Source of the DNA: Pseudomonadota bacterium
GTDB taxonomy: Bacteria; Pseudomonadota; Gammaproteobacteria; Competibacterales; Competibacteraceae
Reading direction: 5' to 3'
Length of the DNA: 64,000 nt
Assembly (NCBI GenBank): GCA_022709365.1
Contig: JAKLIY010000005.1
Span: 1-64,000 of the forward strand
The notes under the pieces were generated by a model. It saw only the letters and a list, made by a program, of their open reading frames with translations. It had not been told where the DNA came from and did not search any database. The translations under genes were made by a program, and so were the position numbers. This document shows positions 9,528-17,221 of the stretch, piece by piece (positions within the stretch are counted from its first letter, which is position 1; each line of letters begins with the position of its first letter).

Positions 9528-10754
9528 ATGTCCACGCTTGCAGTCCGCGTTTCCGAAGATCCGCATCGTCCGCTGGGTCATGCCATCGTCACCGTCGAGG
9601 GCCTGCCGCGCACCCTGGAAACCTTCGAATTCGCCCTGAGTCGCCACGGTTTCGCCGCCAACCACCTCGGCCCGGATGGCTGGCAGGGCGCAGAATACTG
9701 GTTACAGCCTGAAGAAGTCTGGTATAGCGGCGACGCGCTGAAATTCGTGATCAATCCCGATCTGGCGTTCCAGTTGGAAAATATGCCCTACCGGCTGGCG
9801 GCGCGTGGCCAGGGTTTGCCGGCAACTGCCGATGTGACTTTTGTCTGGCCACTGGAGCTGGAGGTTGAGGAAGGCGCGAGCAGCGGCGAACGTCAGGTGA
9901 TTGGCGGTGCCCGGGTGGGTTCGGCACCAAAAACACTTTCGCAACCGGCGGCTGAATCGCCGTTATCCCCGTTGTCGGAACTGAGCCATGCCGATTTGCC
10001 GATCCCTGACATGCCGATTCCTGACATCGGCGGCGAGTTGGAGCCGACGGAGGACGATTTGCCCACGCGCCCCGTGCGGATAGCGCGCCCGTCAGCGGCG
10101 GATGAAGAGAATTTGCCCACGCGAATAGTCACCTATGGGCCGAAGTCTGTTCCGAACCTCTGGGACTCGTCGCCCACCCGGCGGATCGAAGGGCGGATCA
10201 TTTCTACGCCGCTCGGCAGTGAGGAGCGGGTTTTCGGACCACGGAGCATACCCAAAGTCCGATCGGAGTCCATCGCTGCCCCGCCGGAACCGCAACCCGG
10301 CACGGTCTCGCCTCCCTCGGTGTCGGAGGCCGCGCCAGCGCCTACAGCGAGTCAAGTACAACGCGGCCGCTTCGGGTTGATTTTGGTTTTGGTGGGTGTA
10401 GCCGCCTTAGCCGCTGGCGTGAGCGGGTGGTGGTGGTTCGCCCGCCCCGTGCCGGAATCCGCCACCATGGCGCCCCCAGTAGAACACAAAGAAAGCCTGC
10501 GCTCGAATTTGGCGCCCGAACCCGTCCCGGCCCCGGAACCCCACCCCGCCCCGGAACCGACCCCGGCCCCGGAACCCCATCCCGCCCCGGAACCGACCCC
10601 GGCTCCACGTCCTCAGCCAGCCCCACGTCCGACTCCTGCATCTCCCCATCCCGCACCATCTTCGCCGCCGGGTTCCAGACGCAACCTGGACGACGAATTG
10701 AAATCGCAGTTCGATCCCACCCTGCAAGACCTGGAGAGGGGGCTGCGTCGTTGA
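9528..10754 (+). CDS. Single-span membrane protein with EP-repeat tail
   Basis: The product has 408 residues. Residues 1-125 form a compact domain (contains HGFAANHLGPDGWQGAEYW) that I cannot assign. Residues 130-275 are acidic and low complexity, with reiterated LPTR motifs (DDLPTRPV, ENLPTRIV) and the PIPDMPIPDI repeat. A membrane span lies near 281-305 (LILVLVGVAALAAGVSGWWW). The rest is mostly PxPEP repeats, the kind of stiff Pro-rich rod that TonB-like proteins use to cross the periplasm. A GGAG site sits 8 bases before the ATG. It lies in the srf run, 101 bases after the TerD-SrfC gene. A role in linking cytoplasm to envelope is inferred from architecture only. Confidence 0.7.
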   Translation: MSTLAVRVSEDPHRPLGHAIVTVEGLPRTLETFEFALSRHGFAANHLGPDGWQGAEYWLQPEEVWYSGDALKFVINPDLAFQLENMPYRLAARGQGLPATADVTFVWPLELEVEEGASSGERQVIGGARVGSAPKTLSQPAAESPLSPLSELSHADLPIPDMPIPDIGGELEPTEDDLPTRPVRIARPSAADEENLPTRIVTYGPKSVPNLWDSSPTRRIEGRIISTPLGSEERVFGPRSIPKVRSESIAAPPEPQPGTVSPPSVSEAAPAPTASQVQRGRFGLILVLVGVAALAAGVSGWWWFARPVPESATMAPPVEHKESLRSNLAPEPVPAPEPHPAPEPTPAPEPHPAPEPTPAPRPQPAPRPTPASPHPAPSSPPGSRRNLDDELKSQFDPTLQDLERGLRR

Positions 10755-10777
10755 ATAACCTTGCCCGGAGTTTCCTC

Positions 10778-11827
10778 ATGAATCGTCTGCTAATTGGCAG
10801 CCTACTCTTCCTGTTCGGTCTGACCGGGCCGGCCGTCGCTGATGACGCCAATACGCAATCGATCGGCATGGTGACCGGCTCCCGGACTGGCACCTATATT
10901 CAATTCGGCAACGACATTGCTGGAGTCGCTAAAACCGTTGGCCTGAATATCCTGGTCAAGGATTCCCAGGGGTCGATTGACAATATCAAACGGATGAATA
11001 GCCAGGAAAATGCCGCCTTGGGCATCGTGCAATCCGACGTATTGGGCTTTCTCAGCCGTTCGGAGAGTCCGGAAATGCGTCAAGTCGCCGGTCGGCTGCG
11101 GCTGATTTTCCCCTTCTATAATGAGGAAGTTCACCTGTTCGCCAATAAGTCCATTCAGTCATTCAGCGACCTGCAGGGCAAACGGGTGGCCGTAGGCGAG
11201 CCGGGCAGCGGCAACTGGCTGACTGCGATGAATTTGTTGCAGCTCACTGGCGTCAAACCGGCGGAGTTGCTCAAACTGCCGCCGTTGCAAGGGGTGACCG
11301 CCGTGCTCAAGGGTGAGGCTGACGCCATGTTCTATGTGGCGGGCAAACCGGTCAGCCTGTTCACCAAGGTGGGTAATCTGATTACCCAGCCGGAATTCGC
11401 CGCCATGCTGGCCAATGTCCATTTTGTGCCCCTCGATGACCCCCGGATGTTGCGCGAATACCCGCCGACCCGGATCAGTAAGGCAGATTACGACTGGCTG
11501 ACGGAAGACACGCCGACCATTGCGGTCAAGGCGGTGCTGATGAGCTTCGATTTCTCGGGTAAAAAGACCCCTTATTTCACCCAGCGCTGCCAACAGTTGG
11601 CGCAACTGGGTCAGGTGATCCGCGCTAACCTCAGTCAACTCCGCCAGACCGGCCATGCTAAATGGCAAGAGGTTAATTTGGATGAAAAAGTCGGTAATTG
11701 GCCGCTGGATTCGTGTTCACGCCGTGAGGTTAAGAAAAGCAACTCGAACGTCGATCTGACCCGTGAACTGGAGAAGCTGTTGCTGAATCAGCAGGAAGGG
11801 CCAGGCTGGAAGATTCCAGCGGCTTGA
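10778..11827 (+). CDS. TAXI-family periplasmic solute-binding protein
   Basis: I start at ATG 10778, which gives 349 residues and a clear signal peptide (MNRLLIGSLLFLFGLTGPAVA, cleavage before DD). The frame is open further upstream but that part overlaps the preceding gene. The mature protein resembles TRAP-transporter TAXI receptors: GSRTGTYIQFGNDIA near the start, the substrate-pocket region QSDVLGF, and LQGKRVAVGEPGSGNW followed by ADAMFYVAGKP. TAXI receptors normally sit beside fused TRAP membrane subunits (DctQM-like); none is present here. In this operon it may act as a ligand sensor for the srf complex rather than in import. Family call good, ligand unknown. Confidence 0.82.
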   Translation: MNRLLIGSLLFLFGLTGPAVADDANTQSIGMVTGSRTGTYIQFGNDIAGVAKTVGLNILVKDSQGSIDNIKRMNSQENAALGIVQSDVLGFLSRSESPEMRQVAGRLRLIFPFYNEEVHLFANKSIQSFSDLQGKRVAVGEPGSGNWLTAMNLLQLTGVKPAELLKLPPLQGVTAVLKGEADAMFYVAGKPVSLFTKVGNLITQPEFAAMLANVHFVPLDDPRMLREYPPTRISKADYDWLTEDTPTIAVKAVLMSFDFSGKKTPYFTQRCQQLAQLGQVIRANLSQLRQTGHAKWQEVNLDEKVGNWPLDSCSRREVKKSNSNVDLTRELEKLLLNQQEGPGWKIPAA

Positions 11828-11846
11828 ACATTAACCATCATGAGGC

Positions 11847-13703
11847 ATGGCGGCCATGGTAGAACAGATTCTTTTAAGCAGCGTTTCCTTTGATGGGGTG
11901 CGGGAAAGAGGGGGGTTTGGCCAACCGTTGCATGCCTTGTATCCGCAAATCCGGGCGGTGCTGGCCAGCGAGCTGGGATCGGATACGGTGGATTTACTGG
12001 CCGAGCCAGTGGTCGATCGTGTTCACAACCGCATCGACTGGTACACCGAGAGTGATCCCGATCAGCCGCCGGTCCCGTTAAGCACCTTGCCCGAGGAACA
12101 ACGCCAGGCAACCCTCAGCCAGGTTTACAACTTGCTGGAGCGTGGGCGGCAAGTGGCCGAGCGCTATACGACTTCTGGCGATGTGCAGCGCATTCAACTG
12201 GGCGCCATACTCAAAGCGGTCCTGAGTCCGCCGGCGGAAACCGATGTGTTTCTCGTCAATGGCCGGCCGGTGGTCGCGCATTGGGGGTTTGCGTCAGATC
12301 ATCCGTGGGGTGCGTCGGGGGTCTCCATTCGTGGACCATTCGCATCGTCGGACCCGCCGTCAGCGCTGCAATCAGCAGCGAGTGAATCTCCGCCGCTGCC
12401 GGAACCTTCAACAGAGTCAGCACCACCAGAGCTGCCTCCCGAAGTGCCACCGAAAGAATCTGCGGAACCGCCCGCTGTGGTTCTCGCCAAGTCTGCGCCA
12501 CCGCCGCTCCCGACAGCCAGTCCATCGTCAGTTGTGGAAAATCAGGGTACAGCGCTGCGTTATGTGGTAGTCGGTTCCTGGTATTTCTGGAGCGTGGTTA
12601 TCTTAGCCCTGTTACTGGCGCTAGGCGCAGCCTTCTGGAATAGAACCCACAGTGGCGCTCGTTCACTGACCGGCGAAGCAGCGCCACGGTTGCCTGATAC
12701 GGCGCTGGACCGCGCTTTGGCTGATGCCCGACAAGCTGAACAGGCATTGCGCCGCCGGCTTGAGGAACGGTTAGCGGCGCTGGCTGAACAGCGTGGCCGC
12801 TGTTCGTTGCCGGTCGGAACGGACACTACGTCGATGCCATCTACCCCGCTGACGCCATCAGTTCCATCGATTCCATCAACTCCATCCGATCCGTCCGCAA
12901 GGTCCACTCCGCCGACGTCAGCGGCTCCGATCACTGTTCCGGCGACTCCGGAACCGACCGTGACCGATGCAGCGCTCACTTCGCCTGTTGAACCCGGAGT
13001 TCGAGATGCGGTTCAGCCCGAGGCTGCGCCCTCAGTAACTGGCTCCAGGCGATCACCAATAGTTATGACTCCCGAATTAACTGCTCCGAGTGCGGGGGAA
13101 CCCGTGGCGCGGGCATTTCCGTTAACAACTCCGGCAACGTCCGAACCCACTGTACCCGCAATGGGAAAACCCGTGGCGCGGACGCTGGAAGAAGAATTGG
13201 GTGGTTCTCAGCCTAGTGCCGTTGCGTCGCCCCTGGCAGAGCCAGCCAGCGAACCACCGGTACTGGCGGAACCCACGCCTGAAGAGCGTCAGGAGTTCAC
13301 TAGTCGTCTGTCCGCGACGGGCGCGGCGACCGGCGAAATTACCGCGTCGCTGCTCTGGGATGGCAATGCCGATCTGGACCTGGTGGTGCGCTGTCCGTCC
13401 GGGCAAACGCTCGATTATCTGACGCCTCGGGGCTGTGGCGGCACCCTGGATGTAGACGCCAACGCAGTACGCGACAGCCTGAGCGGGAAGCCGGTGGAAA
13501 ATATTTTCTGGCCGGCCGGTCAAGCCACGCCGGGCGCTTATAAAATCGCCGTTCGCTACGAACCGCGCAAGGATGAACGCAATCCCCAGCCGGTGCCGTT
13601 TCAGGTCCGGCTGATCCGCGACAGTCAGGAACAGGTGTTCAAAGGAACGATCCGGCCCCGCAGGACTTTGCCGATTGCCAATTTCACCGTGGTGGAGCGT
13701 TAA
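11847..13703 (+). CDS. SrfA-like membrane protein with C-terminal DUF2135/YfaP-like domain
   Basis: This 618-residue protein has an N-terminal domain (1-155) with NRIDWYTE and VFLVNGRPVVAHWGF. These motifs recall the N-terminus of SrfA, the first protein of the enteric srfABC set. A Pro-rich stretch follows, then a membrane span near 238-264 (WYFWSVVILALLLALGAAFW), a short coiled coil (285-315) and a Ser/Thr/Pro linker. Residues 488-618 form a C-terminal beta domain (GEITASLLWDGNADLDL, GGTLDVDAN) like the DUF2135 domain of YfaP. ATG 11856 is an alternative start; GAGG before 11847 favours the longer form. The C-terminal domain is probably periplasmic. The SrfA link is by recalled motif similarity and needs a profile search. 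Confidence 0.62.
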   Translation: MAAMVEQILLSSVSFDGVRERGGFGQPLHALYPQIRAVLASELGSDTVDLLAEPVVDRVHNRIDWYTESDPDQPPVPLSTLPEEQRQATLSQVYNLLERGRQVAERYTTSGDVQRIQLGAILKAVLSPPAETDVFLVNGRPVVAHWGFASDHPWGASGVSIRGPFASSDPPSALQSAASESPPLPEPSTESAPPELPPEVPPKESAEPPAVVLAKSAPPPLPTASPSSVVENQGTALRYVVVGSWYFWSVVILALLLALGAAFWNRTHSGARSLTGEAAPRLPDTALDRALADARQAEQALRRRLEERLAALAEQRGRCSLPVGTDTTSMPSTPLTPSVPSIPSTPSDPSARSTPPTSAAPITVPATPEPTVTDAALTSPVEPGVRDAVQPEAAPSVTGSRRSPIVMTPELTAPSAGEPVARAFPLTTPATSEPTVPAMGKPVARTLEEELGGSQPSAVASPLAEPASEPPVLAEPTPEERQEFTSRLSATGAATGEITASLLWDGNADLDLVVRCPSGQTLDYLTPRGCGGTLDVDANAVRDSLSGKPVENIFWPAGQATPGAYKIAVRYEPRKDERNPQPVPFQVRLIRDSQEQVFKGTIRPRRTLPIANFTVVER

Positions 13704-13706
13704 AAC

Positions 13707-14042
13707 ATGGCTGAGCAAGAATATGCGCAATTCACGGTCTATGCCGCTGAAGCAGCGATTCCCCGCTATCAGCGCGCCTGGGTATGGGGAACGGCAGCCT
13801 TGGCTGTTTTATTGTGTGGCGCGATCGCTGGCTGGCTACTGAGCGGCGCCATGCCGCCACGATGGGGGATCGGAACACAACCCACTGGCGGAATAGCGGA
13901 TGGGGCCGCGCTGCTGGCTCAGCAGGAGGCGATTAACGCCCAGTTGCGTGAACGCATTGCCGAGCTGGAACAAGTGCTGAGCGGGGATGTTTGTACGCCG
14001 GCAGCGTTAAAAGCGCTAACTTTGGACCTCCATCGTCCATGA
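13707..14042 (+). CDS. Small single-span membrane protein
   Basis: The 111-residue product has one membrane span near residues 24-46 (WGTAALAVLLCGAIAGWLLSG) and a short coiled coil (INAQLRERIAELEQVLSG) ending in a Cys-containing tail. It begins 3 bases after the stop of the SrfA-like gene, so the two are almost certainly co-translated. It may be an accessory subunit that pairs with the larger protein through the coiled coil. No known family is recognised. Confidence 0.7.
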   Translation: MAEQEYAQFTVYAAEAAIPRYQRAWVWGTAALAVLLCGAIAGWLLSGAMPPRWGIGTQPTGGIADGAALLAQQEAINAQLRERIAELEQVLSGDVCTPAALKALTLDLHRP

Positions 14043-14072
14043 ATCCATTTTTTTCCAGGAGATCGTTGACTC

Positions 14073-14525
14073 ATGTCTCACTTTTCCATCCGTGTCGATT
14101 GGCAGCGCACAACACCGGATTTTGACCCCAAGACCTTTGATCGCAGTCACCTCTGGTATCTGGCCGGTGGGCAGACGGTGCAAGGCTCGGCAGCCCCGGA
14201 CTATTCCGGTAATCCTGAGATGAGCAACCCCGAAGAAGCGTTATTGGCGTCATTGTCGAGTTGCCACATGCTGACCTTTCTGACGATTGCGGCGCTCAGG
14301 AAGCTGGTGGTGGATCACTATGAGGACGAACCGACCGCCGAGCTGGGCAAGAACGCCAAAGGTAAAATGATGGTGGCCCGGCTGACCCTGCGCCCCCGCG
14401 TAGTCTTTAGCAACGATACGCTGCCTGATGCTGATACCGTGCAAGAACTGCATCGCAAGGCTAAGGAAAACTGCTTTGTGGGCAACTCGCTGCTCAGCGA
14501 AATGGTTCTGGAGCCGCGTTTCTAG
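14073..14525 (+). CDS. OsmC/Ohr-family protein
   Basis: This 150-residue protein fits the OsmC fold, whose members reduce organic hydroperoxides with two reactive cysteines. The two expected Cys are present: C64 in SSCHMLTFL and C134 in KENCFVGNSL, each in its family context. Length is typical. An AGGAG site lies 13 bases before the ATG. It follows the srf block by 30 bases and could be its last gene or a separate unit. It resembles the YhfA/OsmC-like group more than classical Ohr. Peroxidase activity is from family knowledge; the physiological substrate is unknown. Confidence 0.85.
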   Translation: MSHFSIRVDWQRTTPDFDPKTFDRSHLWYLAGGQTVQGSAAPDYSGNPEMSNPEEALLASLSSCHMLTFLTIAALRKLVVDHYEDEPTAELGKNAKGKMMVARLTLRPRVVFSNDTLPDADTVQELHRKAKENCFVGNSLLSEMVLEPRF

Positions 14526-14597
14526 GGTTGCATCGCTGCTCTGGTTACCCTATAAATCTTTCCCGATGATCGATAGCAAGAGGTTGAAGACAGGAGT

Positions 14598-15206
14598 ATG
14601 TGGCGGTTCAGCAAACAGGTTTTTCTGCTCGGCGTACTGGCCTGGTTAACGAGTGCATGTGCGCCAACTAACCTCCGGGAGACGCCCCTCCCCGTAGTGG
14701 CCATCCCTGACACGGTCCCCCGCGAACCCTGGCTGTTGGTGGATACCCGCGCGGATCAATTGAAGATCATGCAGGGTAACCGACCGGTTGAAGTGTTCCA
14801 GCAAGTGGCTTTGGGCAGCAGTGGGGCTGGACTCAAGGACCGGCGCGGTGATAACAAAACGCCTACGGGTGTGTTCCGAGTGGGCTGGATCAATGATCAA
14901 AGTCGGTTCAAGCGATTCATCGGTCTTGATTACCCCAATCTCGATTATGCCGAACGAGCGTTGCGGGAACATCGGATCGACCGCACGACCTACGAACGCA
15001 TTCGTGTGGCCTGGATGAACGGTCATACGCCGCCGCAGGATACGCCACTGGGTGGGCAGATCGGCATTCACGGCGTAGGGGCCGGCAACCCCAGTGTGCA
15101 TAACGCCGGCATTGACTGGACCAGTGGTTGCGTGGCCTTGAACAATCGGCAGATCGATGCGCTTAGACCGTGGGTGAAAGTTGGGATGCGGGTGGAAATT
15201 CGCTAA
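14598..15206 (+). CDS. L,D-transpeptidase (YkuD domain) lipoprotein
   Basis: The 202-residue product has a short N-terminal hydrophobic segment ending in a lipobox-like LTSAC (C21), suggesting a lipoprotein. The remainder is a YkuD L,D-transpeptidase domain. The active site is visible as IGIHGVGAG (H158) and TSGCVALNN (C178, the nucleophile). These enzymes cross-link peptidoglycan by 3-3 bonds or attach lipoprotein to diaminopimelate. The start has a good AGGAG site. Next downstream is an Lpp/OprI-like lipoprotein gene, a plausible substrate of such an enzyme. The catalytic motif makes the family call secure; which reaction it carries out cannot be told. Confidence 0.88.
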   Translation: MWRFSKQVFLLGVLAWLTSACAPTNLRETPLPVVAIPDTVPREPWLLVDTRADQLKIMQGNRPVEVFQQVALGSSGAGLKDRRGDNKTPTGVFRVGWINDQSRFKRFIGLDYPNLDYAERALREHRIDRTTYERIRVAWMNGHTPPQDTPLGGQIGIHGVGAGNPSVHNAGIDWTSGCVALNNRQIDALRPWVKVGMRVEIR

Positions 15207-15251
15207 GCGCAGTATCATTTTTACCACTGTTCGCGAATTGAAATTCCGTTA

Positions 15252-15257
15252 TATAAT
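15252..15257 (+). promoter_or_regulatory. Probable -10 box for the Lpp-like gene
   Basis: A consensus TATAAT stands 97 bases upstream of the lipoprotein start, in an AT-rich dip. No good -35 hexamer is seen at 16-18 bases upstream (sequence there is near TGTTCGCG), so the assignment rests on the -10 match and position. Confidence 0.45.
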
Positions 15258-15271
15258 GGTGCTTGTTGTGT

Positions 15272-15310
15272 AGTGACAATAGTTAGTTGCTTTGGGGCAA
15301 CATTGTCATT
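15272..15310 (+). promoter_or_regulatory. 5' leader stem-loop before the Lpp-like gene
   Basis: Arms AGTGACAAT and ATTGTCATT pair with one G-T, and an inner GTTGC/GCAAC stem pairs fully around the loop. It lies between the -10 box and the coding start, so it would be in the mRNA leader. It may stabilise an abundant lipoprotein mRNA or be regulatory. Confidence 0.45.
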
Positions 15311-15353
15311 ACCCAGGCATTGCTTTGTTTGTCATGATACCGAGGAGTTGAAA

Positions 15354-15596
15354 ATGTCCGTGAAGACCCTGAGCAAAATTTCCATGTTAGTTCTGGCGGC
15401 TGGCCTGACGGTGGGTTGCGCTAGCACCAGCGATCTGAAAGCCGTTCAGCAAGATGCCAACGAGGCCAAGTCCATGGCGCGTAATGCGATGGATACCGCC
15501 AACGAGGCCAAGTCGATTGCCATGGACGCTAAGTCCGTTAGCATGGCGACCGAGGAGAAGATCAACCGGATGTTCAAGAAGTCGATGTACAAGTAA
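15354..15596 (+). CDS. Lpp/OprI-like outer-membrane murein lipoprotein
   Basis: The true start is ATG 15354, preceded by GAGGAG; an upstream in-frame start lacks support. The 80-residue protein has a lipoprotein signal with lipobox LTVGC (C22). The mature part is an Ala/Lys/Asp heptad helix (AKSMARNAMDTANEAKSIAM) ending in Lys80. Size, composition and terminal Lys match Braun's lipoprotein and Pseudomonas OprI, which trimerise and are tethered to peptidoglycan through the last Lys by L,D-transpeptidases. One such enzyme gene lies just upstream and another is convergent downstream. Family call is by architecture; covalent attachment is inference. Confidence 0.82.
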   Translation: MSVKTLSKISMLVLAAGLTVGCASTSDLKAVQQDANEAKSMARNAMDTANEAKSIAMDAKSVSMATEEKINRMFKKSMYK

Positions 15597-15615
15597 GCTG
15601 AACATCTGGCGGTAG

Positions 15616-15666
15616 GGCCATAAAAAAACCCCGCGATCATCAAGATCGCGGGGTTTTTTTATGGCC
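15616..15666. terminator. Bidirectional intrinsic terminator, perfect 23-bp arms
   Basis: The arms at 15616-15638 and 15644-15666 are exact inverted copies around an ATCAA loop. The core stem CCCCGCGATC/GATCGCGGGG is followed by seven T on each strand. It sits between the convergent lipoprotein gene and L,D-transpeptidase gene and should stop transcription from both. Confidence 0.92.
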
Positions 15667-15668
15667 GT

Positions 15669-16928
15669 CTACAGACGATTGACCGTCGCGGGGGGTGTGG
15701 TTGAAGCCGGCGGGTAGGGCCTGTAGGCTGGAGAGGGAGTAACCGGCGGTGGCTCAGCGGCGGCTGGATAGGGCGGTGCATAACCCGGCCGAGCGGGCGG
15801 CGGAGCGTATCCGGGCGCGTTAGGTGCTGGCCGATAAACCGGGGGCCGGGACGCAATGGGTGCCTGACTGTGGTAAGGCAAGGCGTCTTCGTCGTAGATC
15901 GGGGGTGCCCCTGGAGCAGCTTCAGTAGGGAACGGCATCCGGTTGTCGACGGGATAGCCCGGCGTCGGGGGCGCTTGGAAAGCAGCGGGCGGCGTTGATC
16001 CTGGCAAAGCCGCAATGGATACCGGAATGCCGCTCACTTGCTCGATCGCCGCGGCCAATGCGGCCTGATCAATACCCGGCATGTCGGGTCCGGTTTTGGC
16101 GATCACTGCCTGGCTGGCTTGCTCCAGCGTGACTTTAATCGGAATGTTGTCCTCCTCCAGCGGTTCGTGAGCCTCGACCAGCCAATGACCGTTGATGCGT
16201 CCCACCTTGACCGGCTGGTCGATCAGACGCACTGGAGTACCTATCGGAACCATCCCAAATAGCCCCTCAATGTCTTCCGGATACATGCGCACACAGCCAT
16301 GAGTGACGCGCATACCGATGCCATGGGGTTTATTGGTGCTGTGGATCAGGTAACCGGGGACGCCCAGCCGCATGGCATAACGGCCCAGCGGATTATCCGG
16401 CCCACCTGGAATCACGTCCGGTAGGATGTCGCCCTCGGCAGCATGTTCGGCCTTGATCGAAGGCGGTGGTCGCCAGGCTGGATCCACATCTTTAGCCACG
16501 ACCTTGGTTATACCCATCGGGGTCTTCCAGTCCATCCGGCCAATACTCACCGGATAGGTGTAGACCACCCGTTCCCCGTCCGCACCAGCTTTCGGATAGT
16601 AGTACAACCGCAATTCCGCAATGTTGAGGATCAGACCCTCACGCGGAGTATCGGGCAGGATGTAACGGGTCGGTAGCACGACAGGTGTGCCTTCGCCAGG
16701 CGCCCAGCGATCCAGGCCGGGGTTAGCGTGAACCATCTCGTCATAACCCAGACTGTGGCGACGGGCGATATCGAGCAGAGTATCGTCTTTAGTCGCGTAA
16801 ATGACCTTCACCTGACCGATCACATCGTTGTCCGGGGGCGGCAGGGGATAAACCGTCGCCTGTGCAGCGCTGGCGGACAGCCAGCCCAGCAATAACCAGG
16901 AAACGGATTTCAAACATTGGCTTGGCAT
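15669..16928 (-). CDS. LysM L,D-transpeptidase (ErfK/YbiS/YcfS type)
   Basis: This 419-residue protein has a signal peptide (ending SAAQA), a LysM-like module near residues 42-86 (YATKDDTLLDIARRHSLGYD), and a YkuD catalytic domain at about 95-240 with the active-site motif THGCVRM (C212). This is the arrangement of ErfK/YbiS/YcfS enzymes that attach Braun lipoprotein to peptidoglycan. After residue 290 the protein is a long Pro/Ala/Tyr-rich tail (about 130 residues) absent from the E. coli enzymes, probably disordered or wall-interacting. It converges on the Lpp-like lipoprotein gene across the shared terminator. Catalytic family is certain; lipoprotein-anchoring is the likely activity from context. 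Confidence 0.9.
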   Translation of the reverse strand: MPSQCLKSVSWLLLGWLSASAAQATVYPLPPPDNDVIGQVKVIYATKDDTLLDIARRHSLGYDEMVHANPGLDRWAPGEGTPVVLPTRYILPDTPREGLILNIAELRLYYYPKAGADGERVVYTYPVSIGRMDWKTPMGITKVVAKDVDPAWRPPPSIKAEHAAEGDILPDVIPGGPDNPLGRYAMRLGVPGYLIHSTNKPHGIGMRVTHGCVRMYPEDIEGLFGMVPIGTPVRLIDQPVKVGRINGHWLVEAHEPLEEDNIPIKVTLEQASQAVIAKTGPDMPGIDQAALAAAIEQVSGIPVSIAALPGSTPPAAFQAPPTPGYPVDNRMPFPTEAAPGAPPIYDEDALPYHSQAPIASRPPVYRPAPNAPGYAPPPARPGYAPPYPAAAEPPPVTPSPAYRPYPPASTTPPATVNRL

Positions 16929-17221
16929 GGAAACATCTCACCTTCAGTGGTTAGCGCAAAACGACCGGAATTCTGCCTGCAATCGCTGAGCAAGGCTATA
17001 GCGAAGCAGTACCGGCGCAATATGAATGTTTTGAGTCAGGAGACCGCGCTCATGTTCCCGACCGACTTGCTGGATGGGTTGCAAACCTTATGAAAAAAAG
17101 GTTTTTGACCGGCGATTGCGTTATGCTTGGCGGCGTTAGATTGAACGGCCTGCCTAATAAAATCACGCGCCATCCGCATTTCCACGCCGGCGGATCGGTG
17201 GACAAATGATGGAGGTGGTCC
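16929..17221. other. Divergent intergenic region before hox genes
   Basis: This gap of about 290 bases separates the divergent L,D-transpeptidase and hoxF genes and must hold both promoters. I see no strong sigma-70 pair or clear operator, and no convincing small gene. A GGAGGTGG ribosome-binding site for hoxF is at its end. Confidence 0.4.

Noticed and set aside
10778-11827. Complete TRAP transporter
   Set aside because: Only the TAXI receptor is present; no membrane subunit gene lies on either strand nearby.
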